Below are positions 7,934-17,601 of a stretch of 17,601 nt of DNA, piece after piece; position 1 is the stretch's first letter; each line of letters starts with the position of its first letter. The translations under genes and the position numbers were made by a program. The notes beneath the pieces are model-generated. The model ran no database searches. It was given only the letters and a program-made list of their open reading frames with translations, and was not told the DNA's origin. This DNA is from Dinochytrium kinnereticum. Taxonomy: Eukaryota; Chytridiomycota; Chytridiomycetes; Chytridiales; Chytridiaceae. The stretch is from assembly GCA_027604005.1 (NCBI GenBank), contig JADGJT010000422.1:1-17601 (forward strand), read 5' to 3'.

Positions 7934-10900
7934 TCAATGTCCTTTCTTCTTCTGCTTTGTGATATGTGCGCGAAGGATTTTCTGGTTTGATAAAGGAATG
8001 AGAAAAGGGTTTTAGGAAGAGATACTTTGATAAAACCAAAAGAAAAAGAAAAAGGAGTACAACTCACCTGCTTCTCCCTCAAACTTCTCTTCGCCTTCCC
8101 TTTAATCGTCCTTTTATGCACGATCATCATGAAGTTCTTTGTCTTCTTCTCCTTCTCCCTGTTGGTCGTAGAGGCGCCCTTCTCGTCCTTCTTTTGTCCC
8201 ATCTTAGACCCAAACTTCTGTCGACCCTCTCTTCCGGCCTGTATCGATTCGATACGCTCATCATACGTCATCTTGCGCTTAACTCCAGACGTAATGCGAT
8301 GAACATCAACAATTGTTCTAGGGGGAATATTCAATACTAGTAAAGATTGAAGCATGTCCAGGCTTACGGATCATTCTCGTCGTCAGACTCGTCTTCAACA
8401 TCGTTGTTTCCGAGAGACCCAGGCCTAGATCCAGCCATCTTTTCAGCTTTTCGTTGGGTGGCAAGTTCCTTCATTCTTGCAAATTCTTCATCCGTAAAGA
8501 TCTACAAGAAGGAAATTGTAAACGGTGCTTGGTTGTAAATACGGATAAGTACCTTAGACGTTGCGAGTGCCTTAGCTTCTAGGGCTGCTTCTTCTGACAT
8601 TTCGGTGGATTTTGCTAATCGTCCCATCTTTTCCATGTACTTGGCCTGTTTTGGACCTATAATTTTCTCTTGAACCTGCTTTCTCTTCTTTCGGGGACTT
8701 TCTTCTAAGTCACCCTCCTCCTCGCCACTATCGTCCTCTTCATCAGAAGCACCCTCTCCAACCTCCTCATCAAGATCCTCGCCTTCTCCTTCAGAAGCCT
8801 CAACATCCTCCCACTCTCCACCACTGCCGTCTTCTTCATCCTCAGAGTCGAGGCTGGCTTCCTCCCATCCTTCCCATCCTATTTCTTTGGTTAGACATAA
8901 AAACCAAACGCAAAGTTACTGGGTTATTACCATCACCTTCAGCCTCAGCTTCCTCCTCGTGAGCTTTTGACTTTTTGGCCGCCTTCTTTGATGTGGACTC
9001 GGTTAGCTCGGGGGCCTCGCTGCCTTCGTCGTCAGAGCTTCCAAAGTCACTACCGTACTCGTCTTCGCTGTCCGAGGTGGGTTTAGCAGAGAAGAGCTTT
9101 TTTATAGTGATTAGTAAGGGGCAAGCAAAGTGTGGAGGCTTACATCAAGACCTTCGAGGGTCTCGTGGACAGTTACTTCTCCGTATTTCGCGGCGTGAAA
9201 CTCCTTGAGGTTGACCGAAGCACCCTTACCCTACAGAGTGAAATGGATAAATAACACTGCATATGTTCCGGTAAAGCATAAAAAATCTTACTCTGTCACG
9301 CTTTTTCAGCATCAATGGGTTCACTTCCCGGAAGAGACTCAAAAGTGAACGTCCAGCATTCATGGTACCTATAAACACAGACAATCAGAACAACAATAAT
9401 CAAAGATAGCGAAGAAAAAAAAGGCTCACTCTTCTCTCGATTATTCTTATAATCCTCCATTAAGCTCTGCAGCAGAGTTTCGGTCATAGCCAAAGGACAC
9501 CTTGTGCAGATTTCTCTCAGTGAGTTCAAACCCGCCGCAACAACCTCGGCGGCAGCATTACTCCACACAAAGTTATCCGCAATGGCCTGGACAACTGCCT
9601 CCATAGTATCTGGGGGCACAAGTTCATGCGAAGCCTGCGCCATATAAGCTAAGATCGATGCGGCTTCCCTCTGATGTGGCTTCAAGTATGGAATGACAAA
9701 GTCGTAGAGGGGCAGGACGATAAGCTTATGCACACCGATGAGTCGGGTAACGAGATCCATGATTTGCAGACGGAGTTCAAAGCGGAAGGTCGTGTTCGCT
9801 GTAGCGGATTTGAGACGCTGGAAAAGACGCTCGGCAAACCCTTGGGGATCGTTGATAAGATGAAGGGCGGAGAAGTTAAAGACCTCGGCGCGACTTCTTT
9901 GCCTTTCTTTCTGGAAGATTTCTAGTGGTTAGATAACGAAAGATATTGGTCGGATATTAATTACTAACCCTCCTCACTGAAGCCAATGCCTTCTCAACTT
10001 CGGATTTTGTAGAGCTCTTCTTCTTATTGATCTGAGCCTTGTGCTTCAAGGCGTTTATATCTGGGAGATCATCGTCCTCTTCATCTTTGTCTTTTGTGCT
10101 GTTAGAATCCAGGAAGAACCGAAGAGCGGTCGATACGATCTTTGGTTTCTCAGAAAAGCAGGCCTCAGAAATGACGTTCACAGTCTTTGCATCGTTCCAC
10201 ACGTTCTTTCTGTACAAATCGATCATGACGTCCAGAGACTTTCGGGCCGCAGTCTTTCCAATTGACGTTAGCAACGATAGTAAAGATTTTGAAATGGAAG
10301 GAGGGAGGGGAAAAAAAAGTGTAAACACCTCGCTTGGGTCATGGAGCATTTTGTACATGTAGTTCTGGAGCGATTTGTTCATCCGATTGTTCTTTGCCTT
10401 TGCGTTGGCGTTCTTCACGTCTGAAACAATATGTGTGTGGAGAAGCTTCCTGAGATCCTTGTCGGGAACACGGAAGAGAGAAAAGAATAACGGCATCAAA
10501 CTGAATAACGAAATTGAAACGTGTCAATAGGGAAACCATGAAGGCACCAAAACACGACACGGTGCAAGTAAGGAACATACGTCATGGCTGGAACAATGCC
10601 TTTGTTTCTCAGCAAGATCAATGCCTGGACCATTGATTTTCTTAGAGACGGGGCAAGAATGGTCTGATGCTTTGTCAAGAGATCCATAAGCTGCGTTGGA
10701 AACTCCTTGGTCTCACTCGGATAACAATAACAGACCTAAAGGAATCCAGGTTCAGAATTCCAGGGTATTCCTTCGAAGAGTGTAATAATATTTCCAAAAA
10801 CCCTGCTCACATGGCTGATGAACGTGATGAGCTCCGCAAACTCAAGTCGCTCCTCGTCTGGCTTGAAGCCAAAGATCTTCATTCCTGACTCCCACTGCCT

Positions 10901-11008
10901 CCATTGCATCAAGAACTCATCTTTGTACGAGCTGGGATCCCGCCGAATGAGATTCTGAAGCTGTGGTAGATTTGAACCCAGGAACTCTGCTCGGCTTCTC
11001 TTGACCAT
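7934..11008 (-). CDS. SDA1: SDA1 homologue, 60S ribosome biogenesis protein
   Basis: Nucleolar/nuclear protein needed for maturation and export of pre-60S ribosomal subunits (yeast Sda1 was named for an actin phenotype). Exons (minus): 11008-10811, 10735-10581, 10500-10329, 10253-9969, 9910-9430, 9368-9292, 9230-9144, 9096-8931, 8878-8553, 8501-8368, 8317-8068, 7981-7934; 792 residues plus stop, all phases closing. Diagnostic stretches: [14 protein letters not shown] at the N-terminus, [10 protein letters not shown] and [14 protein letters not shown] in the NUC130-type region, [36 protein letters not shown] and [12 protein letters not shown]. Residues about 485-650 are an acidic, Asp/Glu/Ser-rich region, then a basic tail with KNFMMIVHK and SLREKQ, ending KKKGH. 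Slightly longer than yeast (767) or human (687). Intron 3 is 75 nt and stop-free. Single-copy here; divergent from the cyclase gene across 150 bp. Confidence 0.95.
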
Positions 11009-11158
11009 GTCCTTTTACCAACAGCCAGCACAAAACCAAAACCAAAACCGAACAAAAAAAAAAAAAAAAAAAGGGTGATCATGTCTGTTGGACAGCCAAG
11101 ACTTTCTGACAATCCCTATTAAGAGGGTCATGACAAACCACCTACAAGGCGAGCATCA
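11009..11158. promoter_or_regulatory. Compact divergent promoter (SDA1 / soluble adenylyl cyclase) with A19 tract
   Basis: 150 bp between two divergent start codons. It includes three AAAACC units (about 11032-11049), then an uninterrupted run of 19 A (11054-11072), typical of a nucleosome-excluding poly(dA:dT) element. The plus side carries TTTCTGACAATC at 11103-11114, repeated upstream of the second cyclase gene. Confidence 0.5.
11103..11114 (+). promoter_or_regulatory. 12-bp element shared by both cyclase genes (copy 1)
   Basis: TTTCTGACAATC, 44 bp between its end and the first cyclase ATG. The identical 12-mer occurs at 16849-16860, 14 bp before the second cyclase ATG. Binding factor unknown. 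Confidence 0.4.
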
Positions 11159-14100
11159 ATGGAGACGAGGCCAGAGACCGACGTCTTCACCGCGCAGTAC
11201 GTGAGGAGGCTGGCCTCCGATAGCAAGAGGGCTGGACTCATGCTGCATTCGCTGCAAAGGGGAAATCCCTACGTGGAGATAGCGTTCGCCGTGGTGGTAA
11301 GTTGACGCGGGGTCATGGTGTACAAAAGTTGATGCGGCCATCGTCCCTTGCAGGCTATGGTCGACGTATCGGGATATAGTCTTTTTACATCGAGAGTGGT
11401 AAGAGGAAATTTCCCTCTTTAGGGACTCTTGGAATATCACTTAGTAACTTTGTCACTAGTCTGTAATGGGAAAGATTGGGTCTGAGGTTATCACTGAGGA
11501 GGTTGGAAACTACATCAAGAAGGTTGGAGGCATTTCCATCGCCACTCTTGGGTATTCATTCAACTCTCGTTCAGATACTTCAAATTGTTCACAGCCATAA
11601 TGGGGATGTTGTTAAGTTTTTGGGGGATGCGATACTGGTCACATTCAGCGCTCAGGATGGTGAAACACAAAGCGACGTATCTGTGAGAGGAATCACATGC
11701 TGCTTGGACATAATGATAAACTGTGCATCCTTTCGAGCAAAAGGAACAGCGGCTTTCCGGAAAAGGCTCTTGGCGACAGATGAGGCATCAAGCCGTTGGT
11801 CTTCTTCCTTCAAGCATGGAACAAGGGTTGATGAGGAAGAGGTCTATAAAAGCGGCCAAACTTCTCAATTACAGCTTCTGGATTTCCAGGAACTGAAACT
11901 GCATACAGCTGTTACAGCCGGAGACATTCATCAGATTATCATTGGAGACACGGAAGACCGTTTGGACTATTTTATTTATGGCCAGTGTTTGGACCCTCTT
12001 TTTGAATCCTTGGCGGGGGCAAAGGCTGGTAAGCGACCTTGTAGACTCAAGAAACTTTATTGTTTAACCACTTCTTTTTTTAACTGCCTGTAGGTGAATT
12101 GGGGATAGCTAGGCCAATATGGCCCTTTTTAAAACCCCTAATATCAAGCATTCAAATTCCATTGTTTAAAGATGACTGTTTTGGAGGCGTGTTACTCACA
12201 TCTTCATCATTTTGGCTCCTTTACAAGACCTTTCTCAGTCTGTATCGAACCAAGCCGCAGGCGACCAACGTAAAGCTACCTCCTCTAAAAAATCATGAGT
12301 CTGTACTTGAGGTGATCATTGGAATTGGCTTTAAGCATGTATATAATAGACATAGGAAAAACGAAGCTACCAACTTTTTTGTATGAAGTTTGTTAACTCG
12401 TCCGTCGTCCGTCGCATGAGGCTTGATTCAAAGTGGGAGAAGTTAACGGAATGCCAAAGCCATACTATGCAGAGTCTGGAAAGCGAGCATGAAACTGGTA
12501 GGTTTGCATGGTGGTCGTTAGGAAGATACTGAAGAATAATTTTAGATCAAAAGGCATGGCGTGAGTTCCGAAAAATTAGCGTCGTCTTTGTGAAGTTGAA
12601 TGTGCAGTTTGATATACGCATGGTTCAGTGGCTCCTATGTACATTTCTCAATTGTATTAAATTGCACCAAGGTGTTTTTCAGCAGTATTCTAGTAAGTGT
12701 ATTAAGCTTTTCATTATTCCTACTCGGCTCGCAGAATTTTAAGTCATTTCATAGTCGATGATAAAGGACAATCTTTCCTTGCTTTTTTTGGGCTGCCTGT
12801 GGGTATAGGCACGAACGAAGCCGTATACTAACCAAAATCTGTAGCCTGGAGGAAATGATGACTGTTCCAATAATGCTGTAAGGTCTTCGACCAAGTTCCT
12901 AGAGAAAATTGATGTAGAAACTGGGAATTCGATCAACATATCAATCACAACAGGAGAAGTTCTCTTTTCGGAAATTGGCTGGTCTAAACGGAAAGAAGCA
13001 AGTGTGCTCGGTGAGCTGATCATGCCCATATTTTAAAAAGAGTGCAGAATCTGATAATTTAACGTTCAGGAGACGTTGTGAATATGGCGGCAAGGCTGGC
13101 CTGTCTGCCATCGGTCAAAAGTGGGATTTTCTGTGATGAGAGGACGTGGGAAACAATACGGAACCCAGCATTTCACTATATGGGAAGCATTTATGTCAAA
13201 GGAAAAGAAGAGCCTATTAATGTTTGGGAGATGCCGATAGTAGAGATAAAACTTTCAGGTCTCTTAACAAGTAAAACCCAATACGTAGGATACGTTGAAG
13301 AAAGGAATACGATCTTAAACAGGCTTCATGCATGGCATGCTAACCAGAAGAAAACCTGTATTCTTGTTGAGGCGGAGAGTGGGATGGGTAAATCTAAGCT
13401 TATGCAGTGGCTTATAGATCGTCTAGACTCTTCGGAATCGTTTTATTGGTATTTTTTATCTTTTTTTCTGAGCTGAAATTTACTTCATATCTGCAGCCTA
13501 CTTCAAGGATCTGAAATAGAGGGCTGGACGCCTTATAATGGCGTTTCAAATATTCTGTCATTCTTTTTGAAAAATGCCCATCATTTATATCGAGCTGACG
13601 CGGAAAAAACCAATCAACGCCGGAGCTACACGTCGTTAACAAGAAAAGGTAGTCAGAAAAGAAGCATTGACGCAGAAAGTACGACATTTGCCGATCTTAC
13701 TTTTTTGATGCGATCAGTCAATGAGCCTGATGATAGTGCTATGGAGATTGCCAGTCTTCTTCCACAGCTTAGACAAGAAAAGCGAGGGGCTACGTTTAAC
13801 AAGGAGAGGGTTGCATGTATACTTCAGTCCATTATCGAACGATTCATAGAGTGCTGTAAGGTGATAATCATCGTAGATGATGCTCAGGTATGTGCATATA
13901 AGAACGAATTTGTTTGAATAACTAATTTTTCTTTTTAGTGGATTGATCCTGTTTCTATAGAAATTTTTGAGCTTATCATGCAAGCTTCCGACAAGGTTTG
14001 ATCTCAATCTGACAACAAAAGTAATAATTAATCACGATCATATAAGATTTTTTCGGTGTACTTCTCGAGACCAATAGACAAGGCTGCAAACCAAGTTTCA

Positions 14101-16721
14101 AGACTATTTTCAAATGCTCTGAAACTTCAGCTTCAAGGAATATCAAAAAGTGACCTTGAACATTTTATTTTATCAAAGTTTAGCAATAGTCGTATCCGGT
14201 CGGTTGATGCTATGATTCTCGATGGTCAGTCACAGCATTATAGTACTAGGTTTAATCTCGATTCTATACAGAGGTATGTGAGAGGGGAGGATCTCGGCCA
14301 CTATTTGCTTCCTTACTTGTCGATCGCATAATTTCTTGTGAGTCCGACTGGGTAGTAGACCCTTTTGGTAGACTTTCGATTGATTTGGAACTGCTTCGTA
14401 CAATTCTTGAGCCTGGTATTAGTTCCATCGTGATAATGCAGTTTGACAGGTATAAAAATGACTAGAAACATGTTCTAACCCTCAGATTAGACCATAGGTT
14501 TCAAGAAATATTGAAAGTAGCCAGCGTATTAGGTAAACATCATAGTTGCATTTACTTTGCTTTAGTTTACCGGGAAAGTGTGTTTCTTTTAACTCGCTAT
14601 CGTAGGCCAATACTTTGACGTCACCGATGCAATGCTACTTCTGCCTAAGAGTATCCAAATGACTCTTGATGATTGGATCCAGCTAATTTCTGAAAACGAT
14701 ATCTATCAGTTCTTGGTGAAGGACGGCAACAGTATAAGCAGGACGGATCTTTATTTTCGCCACATATTCATAGCCGAAGCTATTTATGAGAGCATATCAT
14801 ACTCAGAAAGAGAATCCTTACATGCTCGAGCCGCTGAGCACTTCGAAAGTTTCCTAACAGAAAGCAATCGGGCCTTTCTACTTCCAGTGGTTAGCTTTCA
14901 TTACAGTCGTTCATCAATGACCTCAAAGAATATTGAATGTTTAGAGGAGCTTGGGTACTTATATTCTTATTCATGAAAGGCTAACTTCTCATAGTCTTCA
15001 TTATTTTCACAGTTGTCTTTATCTCGAATCACGAAAAAAAATGATAGAGCTAATAGAGGCCTTTAATAATTTCGGGAGTAGTCATGCGATCGAGGGCTCT
15101 TCTTTTACTCTGGAATCTATTAAGATCCAGAAAACAAGAGCGGCTTATTGGTATGCCGTTCTTGGAAATGCAGAAGCGCGACTGAGGGAGTACGAAGAAG
15201 CGAGAAAGCATACGTTTCTTAGTCTTGAAATGATCGATGACCCATGGCCTTTTGAAAAGCGCCAAATTAAGAAAGAGATTATTCGAGGAATAGGGCGACA
15301 TATTTTCCTTTTTTTGAAAACCAGAGGAGGGAAAAAAACTCTAAGAAATAGCAGGCGCAGCATCGATAATGAGAAGGAAAAGGTTAGGGAACGAGCACTT
15401 GCTAGTTTACAGTTAAGCGCCTCAACCGATTCGAATTTTACGATTCAGATGAGGGCACTCCTCCTTATTAAATCATTGAACGTTGCCATACGAAGAGCAA
15501 CCGAGAATCCATACCGATGGGCGGCAACATGTATTCAGACGGGGTACGACCTCGCATGGAGTATTCCGAAAATGTCCCATCTGTATTTAAAGCTCGGGCA
15601 AGAGGCGGCAAAGTTAGCCGGGCCACAGATTTACGAGTATTACTTTTACACTGCGTCTATGCACATCATCAAGGGCAAATTTCGCGAAGCTGAAGAGGCC
15701 TGTGAAATGAGACTGAGGTAATACTTCTAAAATATTTTATTTTAACTTTTTTCTATAAGGCATGCCACCTTTCACAACTATGCCATGGGAAAACTTGGTG
15801 GGTAGTCCATTTTGGTTGATGAGTTAATCTGAATTTCGACATTAGCCTGTCATTTATTTGACTCTGAGCTACAGTTTTTCCGTGGAAACTTTGCCGTTGG
15901 CATCGAATTGCTGAAGGCCGAACTGAATAATATTTTTGCAACGGATATGGTTCTTGGCTATGCGAGTCTGACGTTTCTCCTCGTAAGCAAAATTTTTACA
16001 GAGGATCTAGACGAAGCCCAAAAATTGCTTGAGAGACTGGAAGGGTTTCTGAAAATGTGAGTACCATGTAGAGCCTTTACCAATAGAGAAAGAGTCATTG
16101 ACTTGATTATGAAGAGCATATGAAATACAGCCAATGCCTCACGTACTGGCACCACTCAATCTATTAAAGGGCTTCCTCGTGCTCTTTAAAGAGGGTGATA
16201 TTAAGGAAGCAGTGAACCTTTTCAGCCAATTCACAGAAAATATCGAGTCTTTAAACATGCTATCAATGATTGGATTCTCTACGGTTGCCTACGCACCGTT
16301 CCTGGCATGGCTCCTCATCTTTGCAATCCAATTCAAGTCTCGAAAGTTCGACATGTACTTGGGAGAAAGTAGAATTCTCGAAAAGGCACTTAATCGTATA
16401 ACATGCATTTCCAAATCAATTGTTCATCAGAAAGGGGTCATTGTACTGGACATTCCGCACCGATTCCTCCACTCTGCCCATTTGTACGCATCAGGCAGGG
16501 CAGGCAACGCATTGATACCTCTTGAGCCCATGATCAAGATGAAGGAACCATTTCAATCATTACTTAATGGTAATTTGGCTGCTTTTCAGCCTCTAGTTCC
16601 ACTCTGCGTTGGGCTTTCTACTTTCGGTGATGCAGACTCGTCAAATCTGCGCGAGAGTATTGAGAAGTTCAAGGCTTTAAATGCTCAAAACTTTGACCGT
16701 TTTTTATCGTCCTGCATTTAA
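11159..16721 (+). CDS. Soluble adenylyl cyclase, ADCY10-like, paralogue 1 (complete, 1513 aa)
   Basis: Makes cAMP from ATP. Twenty exons: 11159-11296, 11354-11398, 11460-11522, 11575-12028, 12094-12311, 12389-12497, 12546-12692, 12755-12798, 12845-13010, 13070-13448, 13497-13887, 13939-13995, 14047-14224, 14272-14449, 14486-14532, 14606-14954, 14995-15717, 15760-15797, 15846-16056, 16115-16721; 4542 nt, close to human ADCY10 (1610 aa). C1 domain: metal aspartates D50 (VDVSGYS) and D100 (VKFLGDAI), with K96. C2 domain: K395 (DDKG), S459 (ASVLG), N466 and R470 (VNMAAR), the ATP-specificity and transition-state positions. Then a P-loop near 563-570 (AESGMGKS) and Walker B VIIIVDDAQ (to 718) of a STAND-type NTPase, and a helical-repeat tail. 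No membrane segment, so cytosolic. C1 has a polar insert of about 50 residues. The Arg that binds bicarbonate in human sAC (R176) aligns with Phe. Exons 5-8 and 12-15 are the least certain. Confidence 0.9.
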
Positions 16722-16737
16722 CCTGACGAGAGTCAGG
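16722..16737 (+). other. GNRA-loop hairpin directly after the cyclase stop codon
   Basis: CCTGAC / GTCAGG form a perfect 6-bp stem with a GAGA tetraloop, beginning at the first base after TAA. Possible structured 3'UTR element; no named family recognised. Confidence 0.35.
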
Positions 16738-16848
16738 GTTTATTCCCAAATTAGGGTGTATGTATTGTAATTATAAAACAATTTATGTATCTTACAAGTA
16801 AACAGACATACCTGCAAAAAGATTCCCAATTCTGATCTTTTATGACAA

Positions 16849-16860
16849 TTTCTGACAATC
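16849..16860 (+). promoter_or_regulatory. 12-bp element shared by both cyclase genes (copy 2)
   Basis: TTTCTGACAATC, identical to 11103-11114. It lies in the 153-bp spacer between the tandem cyclase genes, just before the second ATG. Confidence 0.4.
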
Positions 16861-16874
16861 ATTCGCAGTCATGC

Positions 16875-17601
16875 ATGGCTGCGTTTTCTCCAGAGTACAT
16901 TCGCCGGATTCTGGGGAATACTGAAAGGGCAGAGCGCATGCTCAGCGTACTGGAAAAAGGGACACCTTTTGTGGAAACATCTATAGCAGTAGTGGTATGG
17001 ATCCTGTTCAGTCGTTAACACTCATTTGATCATCGTGAAATTCTAGGCCATGCTGGATGTCTCCGGGTACAGCAGCTTTACCTCCAAAATAGTAAGCTGT
17101 CGTAGTCATAATGTTGATGTTATTTAATAATTTTTCCTCGTTCCCAGTCAGTTCTTGGAAAACTTGCTTCCGAAGTAATAACAGAAGAGATCGGTAATTA
17201 CCTGCAACAAGTTGGGGCAAATGCATTCAATCTCTTGATGCTAACGATGTCAGATCCTGGAAATTGTTCAAAACTACCAGGGAGATATTGTGAAGTTCTT
17301 AGGAGATGCCATAATGATAAAGTTTCAACCGTCGCAGAGCGAGTCAACAAATGATGTGAATCTTCGAGGCATCCTGTGCTGTTTGGATGTCATGAAGAGC
17401 TGTGCCTCTTTTCGGGTGAAAGGATCACCAGCGTTTTGGAGAAAGATCCTGACAGGAGGAGGAGCTGATGGCAAGTCATCAGGTCGCAGCACAAACGACT
17501 CGGCACTCACATTAGAAAATCTTCAAAGCCACACTCTGAGTGTGAAAGAATTCTTAGAGGTTCAGGAACTTAGGCTTCATGCTGGGATTACAGTTGGAAA
17601 A
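16875..17601 (+). CDS. Soluble adenylyl cyclase, ADCY10-like, paralogue 2 (3' truncated by window)
   Basis: Tandem copy of the cyclase gene upstream. Exons 16875-16994, 17047-17091, 17148-17210 and 17254 to beyond the edge; 192 residues visible. Exons 2 and 3 have exactly the lengths of paralogue 1 (45 and 63 nt), with the same phase-0 junctions. The C1 cyclase domain is intact as far as seen: first metal aspartate in MLDVSGYSSF (D44), then IVKFLGDAIMI with K90 and second metal aspartate D94, and the conserved CCLDVM helix. The insert after the CASFR motif is also present but diverged, and the model ends in LRLHAGITVG, equivalent to LKLHTAVTAG of paralogue 1. ATG 16875 was chosen over ATG 16871 because only the former frame gives the conserved N-terminus. 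C2, NTPase and tail lie outside the window. Confidence 0.88.

Noticed and set aside
11032..11049. AAAACC repeats resembling telomeric repeats
   Set aside because: Only three units inside a gene-dense region; better read as part of an A-rich promoter.
11476..11574. Upstream part of the open frame leading into the cyclase exon at 11575
   Set aside because: It runs through exon 3 in the wrong frame and through intron 3. The spliced version matches the second cyclase paralogue exactly in exon length.
12693..12754. Acceptors at the CAG near 12734 or AAG near 12742 for cyclase exon 8
   Set aside because: They are phase-incompatible with the upstream donor. The TAG at 12754 gives the family motif QQYS-IDDKG in frame.

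Overview
The window looks like nuclear DNA of an intron-dense eukaryotic microbe, most likely a zoosporic (chytrid-like) fungus. Genes are split by many very short introns (about 37-135 nt, one of 390 nt) with GT-AG ends and CTAAC-type branch sites. The conserved proteins (SDA1, complex III subunit 8) are opisthokont/fungal in character, and soluble-adenylyl-cyclase (ADCY10-type) genes occur in flagellated fungal lineages but not in Dikarya. The lineage is inferred; I could not run a search.

I rebuilt exon models by hand from reading frame, splice signals, intron phase and paralogue alignment; every complete model closes in frame. Left to right: (1) 1-2424 and 2663-5648, minus strand: two tandem paralogous genes for polytopic membrane proteins (the left one runs off the window), with matching intron phases and a shared 8-nt microexon. 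Each has two six-helix halves, each half ending in a charged helix, like the membrane modules of transmembrane adenylyl cyclases, but no catalytic domain is visible between the halves or, in the complete copy, after them. (2) 5649-6314: gene-free divergent promoter with a CACGTG element. (3) 6315-7112 and 7415-7734, plus strand: two tandem QCR8-like genes for subunit 8 of respiratory complex III. (4) 7934-11008, minus strand: a complete 12-exon SDA1 gene (60S ribosome biogenesis), convergent with the second QCR8 gene. (5) 11159-16721, plus strand: a complete 20-exon gene for a 1513-residue ADCY10-like soluble adenylyl cyclase (two class III cyclase domains, STAND-type NTPase, helical-repeat tail), then (6) 16875-17601, a second tandem copy cut by the right edge.

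So the window holds three separate tandem duplicate pairs around one single-copy housekeeping gene. Two of the pairs relate to class III cyclase architecture: one soluble and catalytic, the other shaped like a membrane module with no catalytic domain seen. Whether they work together in cAMP signalling is unproven. No tRNA, rRNA, transposon or CRISPR array was recognised.
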